A stretch of DNA of 64,000 nucleotides from Cyanobacteria bacterium SBLK (GTDB lineage Bacteria > Cyanobacteriota > Cyanobacteriia > Cyanobacteriales > Spirulinaceae). The stretch spans positions 1 through 64,000 of the forward strand of contig JAGHZQ010000007.1 in assembly GCA_017746715.1 (NCBI GenBank), in the 5' to 3' direction. Shown here in pieces: positions 48,142 to 57,651 of the stretch. Under the pieces are notes generated by a model. It had not been told where the DNA came from and made no database searches. It worked only from the letters and a program-made list of their open reading frames with translations. Numbering within the stretch: the stretch's first letter is position 1; each line of letters opens with the position of its first letter. Both the position numbers and the translations under genes were made by a program.

Positions 48142-49551
48142 ATGAATACTGGTGATTTTCTCAATCGTCTGGATCTAAGACATCAAAATCTGAAGGGCAA
48201 AAATTTAACGGGAGCGGAGTTAAAAGGGGCCAATATTCGCGGTGCAGATTTAAGGGAAACCGATTTGAGCGAAGCGATTCTCAGCTATGCAGATTTAATT
48301 GAAGCCAACCTTCAAGGTGCCAATCTAAGTCGTGGGATTTTAACGAGAGCCATTCTCAATTTAGCCAACTTAACCGATGCCAATTTAAGAGAAGCCGATC
48401 TCAGCGATGCCAATCTCATCGGGACGGAGTTGGTGCGAACCAATCTTTCTGCGGCCAGTTTAACAGGCGCTAATTTGGTGGGCGCCAATTTAGCAGATGC
48501 GAATCTAGTGGGGGCCAATTTAAGCGGTGCGGATTTAAGAGGCATCCCCTTAAATCAAACCGATTTAAAAGGGGCGCTTTATAGCAATCGCACGATTTTT
48601 CCAGAAAATTTTAACGTGCAAAAACTAGCAGCATACTTATTAGCGCCGGGTGTTTCTTTACAAGGACTCAATTTAAGTTATGTGAATTTGAATAATGCCG
48701 ATCTCAAAAATGCAGATTTGCGACGAACAAATTTAATTCGCGCTTTTTTAATAGGGACGAATTTAAGCGGCGCAAATTTGAGCGGTGCAAATTTAAGCGG
48801 TGCCGATCTCAGCAATGCCAATTTAAATGGCGTGCTTTTAAATAAAGCAGTTTACAACCATCAAACACTTTATTCCGATCGCATCGATCTTGCTGATTTA
48901 GGAGCATATTTAATTGCACCTCATGTCTCTTTAAAAGAAATTGCTTTAATGGGGGTCGATCTGCAAGGGGCCGATCTTCTGGGGGTCGATCTCGGTGGAG
49001 CAATTTTAAACGATGTTAACTTCGCTCGAGTCGATCTCAGTCGAGCCATTTTGCGAAAAGCACGACTTAAGAAAGTGAAATTCACCCGAGCGGATTTAAG
49101 AAAAACAGATATGACTGGCGCGATCGTCGCAAACTCCGATTTTACATTAGCAGATTTGCGAGGTGCCGATCTAACGCGTATTGAATTAGATGGTGTTTGT
49201 TTGCAAGGGGTCGATCTGCGCGATGCCGATCTAACCGGGGCAAAATTACTGGATTGCAATCTCAGTTTTGCCGATTTACGCGGTTGCGATTTAACTCGTT
49301 CTCATTTTCGCAGAACAAATTTGGATGGCGTTAATTTACGTAAAACAGAACTTATGAGTGTCGATCTCGAAGATGCTAACTTAACGAATGCGAATTTGAG
49401 CGAAGCTATTCTCTTTCGGGTCAATTTACGAGAAGCAAATTTACAAGGAATTACGCTAAAAGGTGCAGATTTAAAAGGTGTTTTTCTACCTCAAAACCAA
49501 TTAAATGAAATAGACCTCGAAGAGTTGAGCTATAATGAAGATTCATCTTAA
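48142..49551 (+). CDS. Long pentapeptide-repeat protein
   Basis: 469 residues, almost entirely A(D/N)LxX repeats in three blocks (about 14-140, 170-230 and 275-455). The first two blocks are each followed by a similar non-repeat insert: NRTIFPENFNVQKLAAYLLAPGVSL and HQTLYSDRIDLADLGAYLIAPHVSL. The matching inserts show that a block-plus-insert unit was duplicated. No signal peptide; probably a cytosolic beta-helix scaffold. It begins 28 nt after the DUF445 gene. Confidence 0.9.
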   Translation: MNTGDFLNRLDLRHQNLKGKNLTGAELKGANIRGADLRETDLSEAILSYADLIEANLQGANLSRGILTRAILNLANLTDANLREADLSDANLIGTELVRTNLSAASLTGANLVGANLADANLVGANLSGADLRGIPLNQTDLKGALYSNRTIFPENFNVQKLAAYLLAPGVSLQGLNLSYVNLNNADLKNADLRRTNLIRAFLIGTNLSGANLSGANLSGADLSNANLNGVLLNKAVYNHQTLYSDRIDLADLGAYLIAPHVSLKEIALMGVDLQGADLLGVDLGGAILNDVNFARVDLSRAILRKARLKKVKFTRADLRKTDMTGAIVANSDFTLADLRGADLTRIELDGVCLQGVDLRDADLTGAKLLDCNLSFADLRGCDLTRSHFRRTNLDGVNLRKTELMSVDLEDANLTNANLSEAILFRVNLREANLQGITLKGADLKGVFLPQNQLNEIDLEELSYNEDSS

Positions 49552-49903
49552 TGATTAAAAATCATCAATTCAAAACTCAAAAAAATTCTCAATAAATAAC
49601 AAGTATGGTAAAATACTCTCTATTTACTATCAGTCATTCTAATTTGACAATTGAAGTCTTTCTCGCTCTTTTACAGAAATAAAAGATCCCCTAACCTGTC
49701 ATCGAATGATTTTAGTTTGTCGGAAATTACGAGATCGAGATCTAATAATAGAACGCATTTTATCGGTACAAGATTAAACAATGTTTCGCAATTAGCAGGG
49801 TTTGCCAAACGGAAAGAAAGAGAAATCGAATCCCAATTCTCGATTCTCCAGCGCGCAACGCTATAAGATATAATAATCGAGCAACTGCAAATCAATAAAA
49901 AGA
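49552..49903. other. Gap without a recognisable gene
   Basis: AT-rich. Short TTCAAAA-type repeats lie near 49566-49590. Small open frames exist on both strands but have no ribosome-binding site and no family resemblance. Confidence 0.5.
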
Positions 49904-50197
49904 ATGATCGAGCATATCGTCCTGTTTAAATGGCAAGAAAATGCTTCTTCAGAAGCGATCGCGACGGCGATCTCGGCATTGCAAGAGATGAAAGGAAGAA
50001 TTCCTGCTATTGTCGATTTATCCTGCGGAGAAAACTTCAGCGATCGCGCCCGAGGTTATACTCATGGTTTAGTCGTCAGATTTCGCGATCGTGAGGGTTT
50101 AGAAGTCTATCAACCCCACCCCCTCCATCAAAATATTATAGAGAAGCTGATTAAACCCATTGTTGCCGAAGTTTTAGCGATAGATTACGAATTTTGA
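49904..50197 (+). CDS. Dabb family protein (stress-responsive alpha/beta barrel)
   Basis: 97 residues. MIEHIVLFKWQENASSE at the start and LVVRFRDREGLEVYQPHPLHQNIIEKLIKPIVAEVLAIDYE at the end are the Dabb hallmarks, including the conserved His residues. It forms a small dimeric ferredoxin-like barrel. The biochemical role of single Dabb proteins is unclear. Confidence 0.9.
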   Translation: MIEHIVLFKWQENASSEAIATAISALQEMKGRIPAIVDLSCGENFSDRARGYTHGLVVRFRDREGLEVYQPHPLHQNIIEKLIKPIVAEVLAIDYEF

Positions 50198-50352
50198 TTA
50201 AGGATGCCGAAAAACAAAATCATGCTGTTTTGCAAAAGGACTGTTTTGCGATCGCCTTTTCTGCTTCTCAGTATAAAAGAAGCACATTCAATTGCTGCCA
50301 AATTATTGATATGCTGTAGGATAAAATCACTGCTCGAAAGGGATAAGCATTC

Positions 50353-51423
50353 GTGCTCGTTAACCTATCATTTCTCTTCTCAAAACCAACAGGGATTGTC
50401 AACTATACTCGCAATCTTTATCCCCATTTAAAACCCCTCGCTCCAATTCTTTTGAGTGCTGAAGAAATTCCGGGATACGAGTGCTATCCCATTCCAAGGA
50501 ATTTAACCCCCGAACATGGAACGCGAGGTCACATTTTACGATTATTGTGGACGCAGTTTCGCTTGCCGAGTATTTATCGTCAACTGCGATCGCGCCTCCT
50601 TTTTTCTCCCGTTCCGGAAGCCCCACTTTACAGTCGGTGTCGTTTTGTGGTCATGGTACACGACCTCATTCCCTTGCGCTTTCCCAATCGGCAATCTCGC
50701 CTCAATTACTATCACCGCTATGCCTTACCTGAAGTTGTTTCCCAATCTCGTTATATTATCTGTAATTCCGTCGCCACAGCTAACGATTTGATTGATTTTT
50801 GCGGTATTTCTGCCAGTAAAATCACCCCAATCCCTCTCGCTTACGATCGCCAGCACTTCCATCCTCTCGAACTCATACCGAGGCGCGGTCGTCCTTATTT
50901 TCTCTATTTGGGACGACAAGATCCTTACAAAAATATAGAGCGTCTCATTCAAGCCTTTGCCTCACTTCCAGACTATAAAGAGTACGAACTGTGGCTGGCA
51001 GGTCCGACAGACAATCGCTATACACCACGCTGGCAAGAACTAGCACGAGAATTAGATGTGCGAGATGAAGTTAAATTTATGGAATACGTTCCCTATGAAA
51101 AATTGCCGATTTTACTCAACGGTGCGATCTCGCTAGTTTTTCCCTCGCTTTGGGAAGGTTTCGGCATTCCGCTTTTAGAAGCGATGGCCTGCGGCACTCC
51201 CGTCATTACCTCCAATATTTCTTCTCTTCCTGAAGTGACGGGAGAAGCTGCATTACTGGTGGATCCCTACAAAGTTGAGGAAATTGCGATCGCCATGAAT
51301 ACCATGGTTACGGATCTCGCTCTCAGAGAGAATCTAAGGGAACTGGGTTTATTGCGGGCCAGCGAATTTAGCTGGGCGAAAACCGGAGAGAAAACCGTTG
51401 AAGTTCTGCAACAATTTGTATGA
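50353..51423 (+). CDS. GT4-family glycosyltransferase (mannosyltransferase-like)
   Basis: 356 residues from a GTG at 50353. GT-B fold: LFSKPTGIVNYTRNLYPHL at the N-terminal loop, HDLIPLRFPNR in the acceptor domain, YLGRQDPYKNIERLI and PSLWEGFGIPLLEAMACGTPVI with EX7E in the donor domain. The HDLIPLxFP motif is common in mannosyl- or rhamnosyltransferases of exopolysaccharide loci. It stands alone here. Confidence 0.9.
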   Translation: MLVNLSFLFSKPTGIVNYTRNLYPHLKPLAPILLSAEEIPGYECYPIPRNLTPEHGTRGHILRLLWTQFRLPSIYRQLRSRLLFSPVPEAPLYSRCRFVVMVHDLIPLRFPNRQSRLNYYHRYALPEVVSQSRYIICNSVATANDLIDFCGISASKITPIPLAYDRQHFHPLELIPRRGRPYFLYLGRQDPYKNIERLIQAFASLPDYKEYELWLAGPTDNRYTPRWQELARELDVRDEVKFMEYVPYEKLPILLNGAISLVFPSLWEGFGIPLLEAMACGTPVITSNISSLPEVTGEAALLVDPYKVEEIAIAMNTMVTDLALRENLRELGLLRASEFSWAKTGEKTVEVLQQFV

Positions 51424-51480
51424 TTGGGTCATGAGTAACAAAAAAATTAAAAACCTTGATAATTACTGAGAATTCATCGA

Positions 51481-51510
51481 TAATTGATAACTGGTAACTG
51501 ATAACTGAAA
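51481..51510. repeat. Short tandem repeat TAACTGATAACTG
   Basis: TAATTGATAACTGGTAACTG and ATAACTGAAA units run up to 3 nt before the blaI-like start codon, in place of a recognisable Shine-Dalgarno. Confidence 0.6.
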
Positions 51511-51512
51511 TA

Positions 51513-51935
51513 ATGGCTCCATTGCCCGATCGCCGCCCGAAAAAACTCTCCCTCGGTCCTCTAGAACAAGAAATTCTGAAAATTCTCTGGGACTTTAACT
51601 GCGCTACAGTGAAAGATATTCACGAGCGCATTCTCAGCGATCCCGATCGCGAACTGGCCTATACTTCTGTAACGACAGTGCTCAATCGTTTGGAAAAAAA
51701 AGGTTGGGTTAAAAGCGAAAAAAGAGGTCGGGCGTTTTATTGGACTCCTCTCGTCTCTTGCCGAGAAGCACAAGTTTTACATTCCCACGATCGCCTCAAT
51801 AATTTTTTGGCAGTCAGCAACCCCGATATTGTTGCTGCTTTTGCAGACAGTCTCGATGCGGGGAGCGTCGAACAGATTGAAGCCATTGCCTCTCGCTTGC
51901 GTGCGATTCGCAAAGAGAGAGAGGAGGAACGTTAA
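51513..51935 (+). CDS. BlaI/MecI/CopY-type transcriptional repressor
   Basis: 140 residues. Winged-helix domain: LGPLEQEILKILWDFNCATVKDIHERI, then TSVTTVLNRLEKKGWVKSEKRGRAFYW. A helical dimerisation tail follows. In beta-lactam resistance BlaI is cut after BlaR1 senses drug. Here it is coupled by a 1-nt overlap (TAATG) to an M56 peptidase without a beta-lactamase gene nearby. Confidence 0.9.
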   Translation: MAPLPDRRPKKLSLGPLEQEILKILWDFNCATVKDIHERILSDPDRELAYTSVTTVLNRLEKKGWVKSEKRGRAFYWTPLVSCREAQVLHSHDRLNNFLAVSNPDIVAAFADSLDAGSVEQIEAIASRLRAIRKEREEER

Positions 51936-52789
51936 TGCACTTATTCCTAATCTTAATCGCTGTCACTTGTGCGATCGTCTTGCGTTGGAGTTGGCGAGGC
52001 AATGCAGAAATGTGGCGAGATCGCTGGCATGCCGCTTTATTGGCTTTTTTATTGCCCCCCTTTCTCTTATTAACTACCGCAATTGCCATTGTTTGCATGG
52101 GCGATCGCGGAACCATGATTGGGATGGAAACGGGACAATGGAGCTATTATCTCGCGATCGCCTATTTAATTTTTGTCTGTGGTTCGGGGTTAAAATTATT
52201 CGGAGATGGGCGAAATTCTCTCGATACCATTCGTGCTTATCCTCAAATTACCTTGCAAATCGAAGAAAAAAATATTCGCGCGCGTTTATTAGAAGATTCG
52301 GGATTGTATAGCGCTCAAATTGGTTTTCTTCAGCCGGAATTAGTCGTCAGTCAAGGCTTATTAAAGCACCTCGATCGAGAACATTTACAGGCAGTTCTTA
52401 CCCACGAACAAGCGCATCTTTACTATCGCGATACATTCCTTTTCTTCTGGTTGGGATGGTTGCGGCGAATTACCCCTTGGTTGCCCGCTACAGAGGTATT
52501 ATGGGAAGAACTTTTAGCCTTGCGAGAATTGCGTGCCGATCGTTTTGCTTGCCAACAAATTGATGGGTTAGTATTGGCAGAATCGCTGTTGCTAACCATT
52601 AGCACTCCTTTCCAAGAGTTTACCAGCTTGAGTGCCGAATTTAATCGTCCTTGTTCTGGCGATCGCTTGCAAGAAAGAGTAGATGCTTTACTAACAGAAT
52701 CCGATCGCGAAATCGAATTGAGTTGGATCGATTGGAGTGGATTGGCGATCGCTCTATTGCCTCTAATTTTTATCCCTTTACATTATTAA
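51935..52789 (+). CDS. M56-family membrane metallopeptidase (BlaR1-like, sensorless)
   Basis: 284 residues. Membrane helices at the N-terminus (2-16, 33-55, 70-88) and C-terminus (267-282) enclose a gluzincin-like domain with H157-E158-Q-A-H161 and a downstream EELLALRELRAD Glu. The penicillin-binding sensor of BlaR1 is absent. By analogy it should cleave the BlaI-like repressor when triggered. This regulator-protease pair is widespread in cyanobacteria; its inducer is unknown. Confidence 0.88.
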   Translation: MHLFLILIAVTCAIVLRWSWRGNAEMWRDRWHAALLAFLLPPFLLLTTAIAIVCMGDRGTMIGMETGQWSYYLAIAYLIFVCGSGLKLFGDGRNSLDTIRAYPQITLQIEEKNIRARLLEDSGLYSAQIGFLQPELVVSQGLLKHLDREHLQAVLTHEQAHLYYRDTFLFFWLGWLRRITPWLPATEVLWEELLALRELRADRFACQQIDGLVLAESLLLTISTPFQEFTSLSAEFNRPCSGDRLQERVDALLTESDREIELSWIDWSGLAIALLPLIFIPLHY

Positions 52790-52913
52790 TCGGTGGTTGG
52801 ATGCCCAACCTAGACCCCCCACCAATCCCCTGTCTTGAAAAAGCGAAGCATCCACTATCCTCCCCCTTGGCAAGGGACAGAGACTATGAATAACCAATAA
52901 AAAATAACAAAAT

Positions 52914-54278
52914 TCATTGAAGTAATGGAATAATAATTTCAAACTCGCTGCCTTCCCCTAATTGAGATTTAAAGTTAAATATTCCCCCATGTTTGGCTGT
53001 AATAATCTGATAGCTAACAGCTAAGCTCGTTTCTTTCGCTGCGCGTCTTTCTACCGAGAAAGACGCGAGAATTTGCTCCTGTTGTTCTTGCGTCATGCCA
53101 ATTCCATTATCAAGAATGCGAATTGAGACAAACCTTTGTTCGATTGCGGTATCTCGTTCGGGAATGCGATGAATGATTTTTGTTTCAATTTCAATTTTAG
53201 GGGGATTTTGAATTAAATAACCGCGATCGAATTCTTGCTTCCATTTTTGAGTTGCAGCGCGATCGAGCAAAGCATCCACTGCATTCGTTAAAATATTTGT
53301 AAATACTTGGGTTAGCTTGCCAATATAACAGACAATTGGCGGTAAGCGGCCGTAGTTCCGAACAATTAAAATATCGCTACCGAGACGACTTTTGAGTAAT
53401 AAAATAATACCATCCAAACACGCATGAAGATCGGCGGGTTTGGGATAAACTTCATCGACATGACAAAAATTTTGCAAACTCATTGCGAGATTGCGCAAGC
53501 GTTTTGCTCCTGTTTCAATACTTTCTACCGCTCGAGGAAAATCTTTTTTTAAGTAGGTCACTTCAATCGTTTCTTGAACTTCTTTGATTTCTGGAGAAGA
53601 AACAGTAATATTGTTTTCATAAACAGAGATTAACTCCAATAAATCTTGACTGTAATTAGAAATATGAGTTAGATTCCCCCAAATAAAACCCACTGGATCG
53701 AGAATTTCGTGAGCAATGCCATCAACCAATCGTCCCAAACTCGCCATTTTTTCCGTTTGAATCATTTGCCCTTGAGAACGTTCGTAACGAACTTGAGTTT
53801 CAATCCCGCGAATTTGCCAAGAAACCAAACTGAGTTGTCCGAAATCTAGAATTCTGTATTGAGAAGTACCCAGTTGAACGACAATGGGATCGGCAATAAT
53901 GCGCGCCGATCGCTTTAGCGCTTTTTGCATTGCCGTTAAAATCGGCATATCTCCGGGTAAAATTAAAATATCGGCATTGTTGTGTCCCCAAAATACTTGC
54001 AAAGGCTGATCTAAAAAAAAGGTCATACCTTGAGGAAGCAATAAATATTCCAATAATTGACGGCGAGAAACGATGCCGATCAATTCTTCGCGATCGGTTA
54101 ACAGAACTCCGGGCAATCTTGGATTTTGGGCAATACGATCGGCAAGTTCTACCCCTAAACAAGAAATCGCGATCGCGCTATCATACAGGGGAAGTTCTTG
54201 GAGTGTAGTATCGAGATTGATATCTCGAGTCATCTTGGAAGGATGAGAAGATGTTTCAGAACCAAATTCGTTCTGCAT
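52914..54278 (-). CDS. Histidine kinase with N-terminal CBS-like domain
   Basis: 454 residues, no membrane segment. The N-terminus resembles a CBS pair (LPGVLLTDREELIGIVSRRQLLEYLL). HisKA: EKMASLGRLVDGIAHEILDP with H190. HATPase_c: N-box NILTNAVDAL and G1 DNGIGM. The G2 box is unusual: KETSLAVSYQI where GTGLGLAISYQI-like sequence is expected, so ATP-lid function may be weakened. It starts 30 nt downstream of the NIL-ferredoxin gene, possibly on the same transcript, so redox or adenylate sensing is plausible. Confidence 0.85.
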   Translation of the reverse strand: MQNEFGSETSSHPSKMTRDINLDTTLQELPLYDSAIAISCLGVELADRIAQNPRLPGVLLTDREELIGIVSRRQLLEYLLLPQGMTFFLDQPLQVFWGHNNADILILPGDMPILTAMQKALKRSARIIADPIVVQLGTSQYRILDFGQLSLVSWQIRGIETQVRYERSQGQMIQTEKMASLGRLVDGIAHEILDPVGFIWGNLTHISNYSQDLLELISVYENNITVSSPEIKEVQETIEVTYLKKDFPRAVESIETGAKRLRNLAMSLQNFCHVDEVYPKPADLHACLDGIILLLKSRLGSDILIVRNYGRLPPIVCYIGKLTQVFTNILTNAVDALLDRAATQKWKQEFDRGYLIQNPPKIEIETKIIHRIPERDTAIEQRFVSIRILDNGIGMTQEQQEQILASFSVERRAAKETSLAVSYQIITAKHGGIFNFKSQLGEGSEFEIIIPLLQ

Positions 54279-54308
54279 TCGATGAATGTGAAAAATTTGA
54301 CGGTAGCA

Positions 54309-54713
54309 TTAAAAGTTAGTGGAAATTGCTTGTACGGGACAAGTGGGAATGCACTGTTCGCAAACGACGCATCGAGAACGATGAAATTGTAGTTTAAAGG
54401 TTTCTGGTGCGAGGGTCAATGCCCTCGTCGGACAAACCCCCGTACATAATCCGCAGTCAATGCAGCTGTCTTCATCAATGAGAATCTCTCGACTGGCAAG
54501 AGAAACCTCAATATCTTGCGATCGCATCCATTCGAGAGCTGCTTCTATGGCATCGATATCTCCCAAAAGATCGAGGACTAATTTGCCGATTTGATTGGGG
54601 GCCACTTGGGCTCGAATAATGTTAGTGGCAACATTAAAATCTTTAGCTAGTCTATAAGTTACTGGCATCTGTACTGCTCTTTTGGGAAACATTAAAGTAA
54701 CTCGTTTTTTCAT
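54309..54713 (-). CDS. NIL domain plus two-[4Fe-4S] ferredoxin
   Basis: 134 residues. NIL domain (about 1-75), as in methionine ABC ATPases, then two CxxCxxCxxxCP clusters: CIDCGLCTGVCP and CVVCEQCIPTCP. NIL-ferredoxins occur in many cyanobacteria and are suspected to act in sulfur amino-acid metabolism or as redox carriers. It is divergent from the thioredoxin-like gene 41 bp away. Confidence 0.92.
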   Translation of the reverse strand: MKKRVTLMFPKRAVQMPVTYRLAKDFNVATNIIRAQVAPNQIGKLVLDLLGDIDAIEAALEWMRSQDIEVSLASREILIDEDSCIDCGLCTGVCPTRALTLAPETFKLQFHRSRCVVCEQCIPTCPVQAISTNF

Positions 54714-54754
54714 CAGTACCTATTTTGGGGAATGATTTGCTAAAGTAGAAAAAA

Positions 54755-55333
54755 ATGCCATTTAATATTCCGCAGCCAGCCATTATGAACAATCGCCCGG
54801 TAAAAATTGCGATCGCAACGGTTGCTTTTGTTTTGAGTTTTGCCCTCTTTTTTGCTTTCCAAACGGAACGAAATGATGCTTCTCTCGACAGTCAAGCTAA
54901 AGCAGCCGTTCCGTTAGAGATTGCCTTACAAAATGATAAACCATCACTCATGGAATTTTATGCAGACTGGTGTACCAGTTGCCAAGCAATGGCTAAAGAT
55001 TTGCAGATAATTAAGAGCGAGTTTGGCGATTCTGTCAATTTTGTCATGCTCAATGTCGATAATACAAAATGGTTGCCAGAAATCTTGCGCTATCGAGTGG
55101 ATGGTATTCCCCATTTTGTCTATTTGAATTCGCAAGGAGAAGTAGTTGGAGAATCTCTCGGAGAGCAACCTCGTTCTATTTTAGAGGCAGACGTACAAGC
55201 CTTGATGTCTAATGTTGCATTGCCTTACGCTCGAGCGATCGGCAAAGTTTCTCAGTTTGAAGCCAAAATTAAACCGACTGCATCTCAAAACGATCCTCGC
55301 AGTCACGGCAGTTCGGTTAAAGTTAATAGTTGA
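54755..55333 (+). CDS. txlA: Membrane-anchored thioredoxin-like protein (TxlA/HCF164-like)
   Basis: 192 residues; the ATG at 54785 is an alternative start. One membrane helix (17-36) is followed by a thioredoxin fold with C73-T-S-C76 in EFYADWCTSCQAMA and the cis-Pro in VDGIPHFVYL. The layout and WCTSC motif match cyanobacterial TxlA and plastid HCF164, which pass reducing power to the thylakoid lumen for cytochrome b6f maturation. The Lys/Ser-rich C-terminal tail is disordered. Confidence 0.85.
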   Translation: MPFNIPQPAIMNNRPVKIAIATVAFVLSFALFFAFQTERNDASLDSQAKAAVPLEIALQNDKPSLMEFYADWCTSCQAMAKDLQIIKSEFGDSVNFVMLNVDNTKWLPEILRYRVDGIPHFVYLNSQGEVVGESLGEQPRSILEADVQALMSNVALPYARAIGKVSQFEAKIKPTASQNDPRSHGSSVKVNS

Positions 55334-55434
55334 CGGTGCGCTCTATCCCCTTCTTATCCCTCTCCCATCCCCTTTGTAAGGGGGAAGCCAGAGGATGCTT
55401 CGCTTTTCAACAGTAGGGACTATTTGATAGCTGC

Positions 55435-57039
55435 ATGAATTTAATTGAATTGTTTCGAGATCGCGCTCTCAAATACCCTCATTTTCCTGCGATTATCGAT
55501 CGCGATCGCAAACATTTTTTTGCTCGACATTCTCGCATTACTTCTTTTGGAAATATTGAATATTCTTCCCAACGTTTGGCACGGTTATTGTATCGAGAAG
55601 GAGTGCGGCCAAAAGAAGGAGTACTGATTTTTTATCCCCTCTCTGTAGAATTATATATCGTTCTGGCGGCAGTATTTCGCCTTGGTTTGGTCGCTATATT
55701 TCTCGATCCTTCTGCGGGAAAAAAACATATCGATCGCTGCTGTCAACTCTACCCGCCTCGGGTTCTTATTGGTAGTACAAGAGCACATTTTTTACAAATA
55801 AATTGTCTGCGATTGCGTCAAATTACCCTGAAAATTAGTTTGGGCTGTCCTTTTCCGCAAACGATTTCTTGGCAGGAGATCGAGGATTTATCGCCCTACC
55901 CTGATATTTATCCTTGCGATCGGGATGCACCAGCTTTATTAACCTTTACTAGCGGCAGCACGGGACAACCGAAAGCGACAATGCGATCTCATGGATTTCT
56001 CTGGGCGCAATATAAAATCGTAACCCGAACCTTACAGCTCGAGCCCGCAAAATTAGAACTTTCGACTTTACCCATTTTTATCCTTGCCAATCTTGCCTCG
56101 GGATTAACCAGTTTAATTCCCGATGTCGATTTGCGCTTTCCGGGGAGAATTAGAGCCGATCGCGCGATCCGACAAATCCAAAAATACAACCCTTCTCGAT
56201 TGGTTGCTTCCCCTGGATTTTTAGAATGCTTGCTCGATTGGTGTCGCGATCGCAGTTTAACTTTACCGCAAATTGCCAAGATTTTTGTAGGTGGCGCGCC
56301 GGTAATGCCGCGCACTCTTTCTCAACTAAAAGAAGTTTTTCCCAGCGCGAAAATTACGGTCGTTTATGGTTCGACAGAAGCCGAACCGATCTCCTCGATT
56401 TCCGAAGCAGAAATGACTCGAGAAGATTGGCAGAAAATGCGATCGGGACGAGGATTAGTCGTTGGAAAACCCGTCTCAGAAATTCAGTTAAAAATTATAT
56501 CCCTATCAGAAGAAGTAAATTTATTCCTCTCAGAAAATGAATTTAAATATCGTTGTTTGTCTCGGGGAAAAATTGGCGAAATCATTGTAAATGGCAACCA
56601 TGTTTTACAAGGATATTTGCAAAACAATGACAAGAAAATGAATAAAATTCACGTTAACGATCTTATCTGGCATCGCACGGGAGACATGGGCTATCTCGAT
56701 GAATGGGGGCGATTGTGGTTGTTAGGACGGCGCTCGGCCTGCATCCGCGATCGCTTTGGCATTCTCTATCCTTTTGCGGTTGAATGTGCAGTTAATTGCC
56801 ATCTTGAAATCAGGCGATCGGCAATTGTTTCTTGGCAAGGCAAACGCATTTTATTCATTGAACTATATAAAAAGAAAAAACAATTCGATTTAAAATCTTT
56901 ACAACATTCCTTAGATCGTGCCAAGATCGTCAACATAGAAATCCGTTCGCAAATCCCCACGGACAAGCGCCATAATGCGAAAATCGATTATTCTCGTCTT
57001 TATCAAAACCTCGAGAGAAAAATGCGAAAGCAAAAATAA
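55435..57039 (+). CDS. AMP-dependent acyl ligase (OleC/acyl-CoA synthetase-like)
   Basis: 534 residues. ANL superfamily: P-loop LLTFTSGSTGQPKATMRSHG (about 175-195), YGSTEAEPIS (A5), HRTGDMGYLDEWGRLWLLGR (A7/A8) and a C-terminal KRHNAKIDYSRL with the catalytic Lys region. The RHNAKID ending resembles OleC-type enzymes of olefin biosynthesis, though oleA, oleB and oleD are not in the window. The adjoining gap 55334-55434 contains a CCCTCTCCC/GTAAGGGGG repeat. Substrate unknown. Confidence 0.82.
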   Translation: MNLIELFRDRALKYPHFPAIIDRDRKHFFARHSRITSFGNIEYSSQRLARLLYREGVRPKEGVLIFYPLSVELYIVLAAVFRLGLVAIFLDPSAGKKHIDRCCQLYPPRVLIGSTRAHFLQINCLRLRQITLKISLGCPFPQTISWQEIEDLSPYPDIYPCDRDAPALLTFTSGSTGQPKATMRSHGFLWAQYKIVTRTLQLEPAKLELSTLPIFILANLASGLTSLIPDVDLRFPGRIRADRAIRQIQKYNPSRLVASPGFLECLLDWCRDRSLTLPQIAKIFVGGAPVMPRTLSQLKEVFPSAKITVVYGSTEAEPISSISEAEMTREDWQKMRSGRGLVVGKPVSEIQLKIISLSEEVNLFLSENEFKYRCLSRGKIGEIIVNGNHVLQGYLQNNDKKMNKIHVNDLIWHRTGDMGYLDEWGRLWLLGRRSACIRDRFGILYPFAVECAVNCHLEIRRSAIVSWQGKRILFIELYKKKKQFDLKSLQHSLDRAKIVNIEIRSQIPTDKRHNAKIDYSRLYQNLERKMRKQK

Positions 57040-57213
57040 AGAATCTACTTTAGAGATCCGAAACAAGAGATCCGAAACAATATGATATGGAAGTCTTTCA
57101 TAAAAAATACTTATGCTCCGTATAACTCCCAGCAATGAATGGGAACAGGGTGCAAAATGCTATGATTATTGGGACACCCAGAAAATTATTCTCTCTTTAT
57201 AGGAGATTTAGAA

Positions 57214-57651
57214 ATGCGTTGTTTGCCCCAATCTAGCGCGATCGCTTCTCTATTTACTATCATTCTCTTTCTAGGATCGGGTTGTGGCGCGAGCAAGATC
57301 GCTCAATGCAATCAAATTATCGAGGTTGCTAATGCACTGGAAGAAGTGAGAGTGAGTGCAGATAACGAACAGGCCGATACAACTCAAACAATGTTACAAG
57401 TCGTCGATGCAATGGAACAGGCTTCTAAGGATATGCAGAGCCTAGAACTATCAGATGAAACATTAGAAAAACTGCGCGGGGAATTCATCAAAATGTATGC
57501 AGAGACATCCAGTGCCACCCGTACTTTTCTAGAAGCCTTTAATAAAAAAGATCGCGAGACTTTAGATAAAGCGATTGCCGAGTTACACCGCGCCACTCAA
57601 CCCGAACAAGAATTAGTCAATCAAATTAATAGTTATTGCCTTGGCAATTAA
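57214..57651 (+). CDS. Small conserved-type lipoprotein, unknown function
   Basis: 145 residues from the ATG at 57214, preceded by AGGAG (57201-57205). The signal peptide IASLFTIILFLGSGCG ends in a lipobox-like sequence with Cys. The mature part is helical and acidic (LEEVRVSADNEQADTTQ, SLELSDETLEKLRGEF). I do not recognise a named family. Confidence 0.7.
   Translation: MRCLPQSSAIASLFTIILFLGSGCGASKIAQCNQIIEVANALEEVRVSADNEQADTTQTMLQVVDAMEQASKDMQSLELSDETLEKLRGEFIKMYAETSSATRTFLEAFNKKDRETLDKAIAELHRATQPEQELVNQINSYCLGN

Noticed and set aside
49651..49895. Overlapping 71- and 74-codon frames in the gap
   Set aside because: Low-complexity basic sequences, no ribosome-binding site, no recognisable fold.
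50204..50431. 75-codon frame between the Dabb and GT4 genes
   Set aside because: It overlaps the start of the GT4 gene in another frame and shows no protein-like composition.
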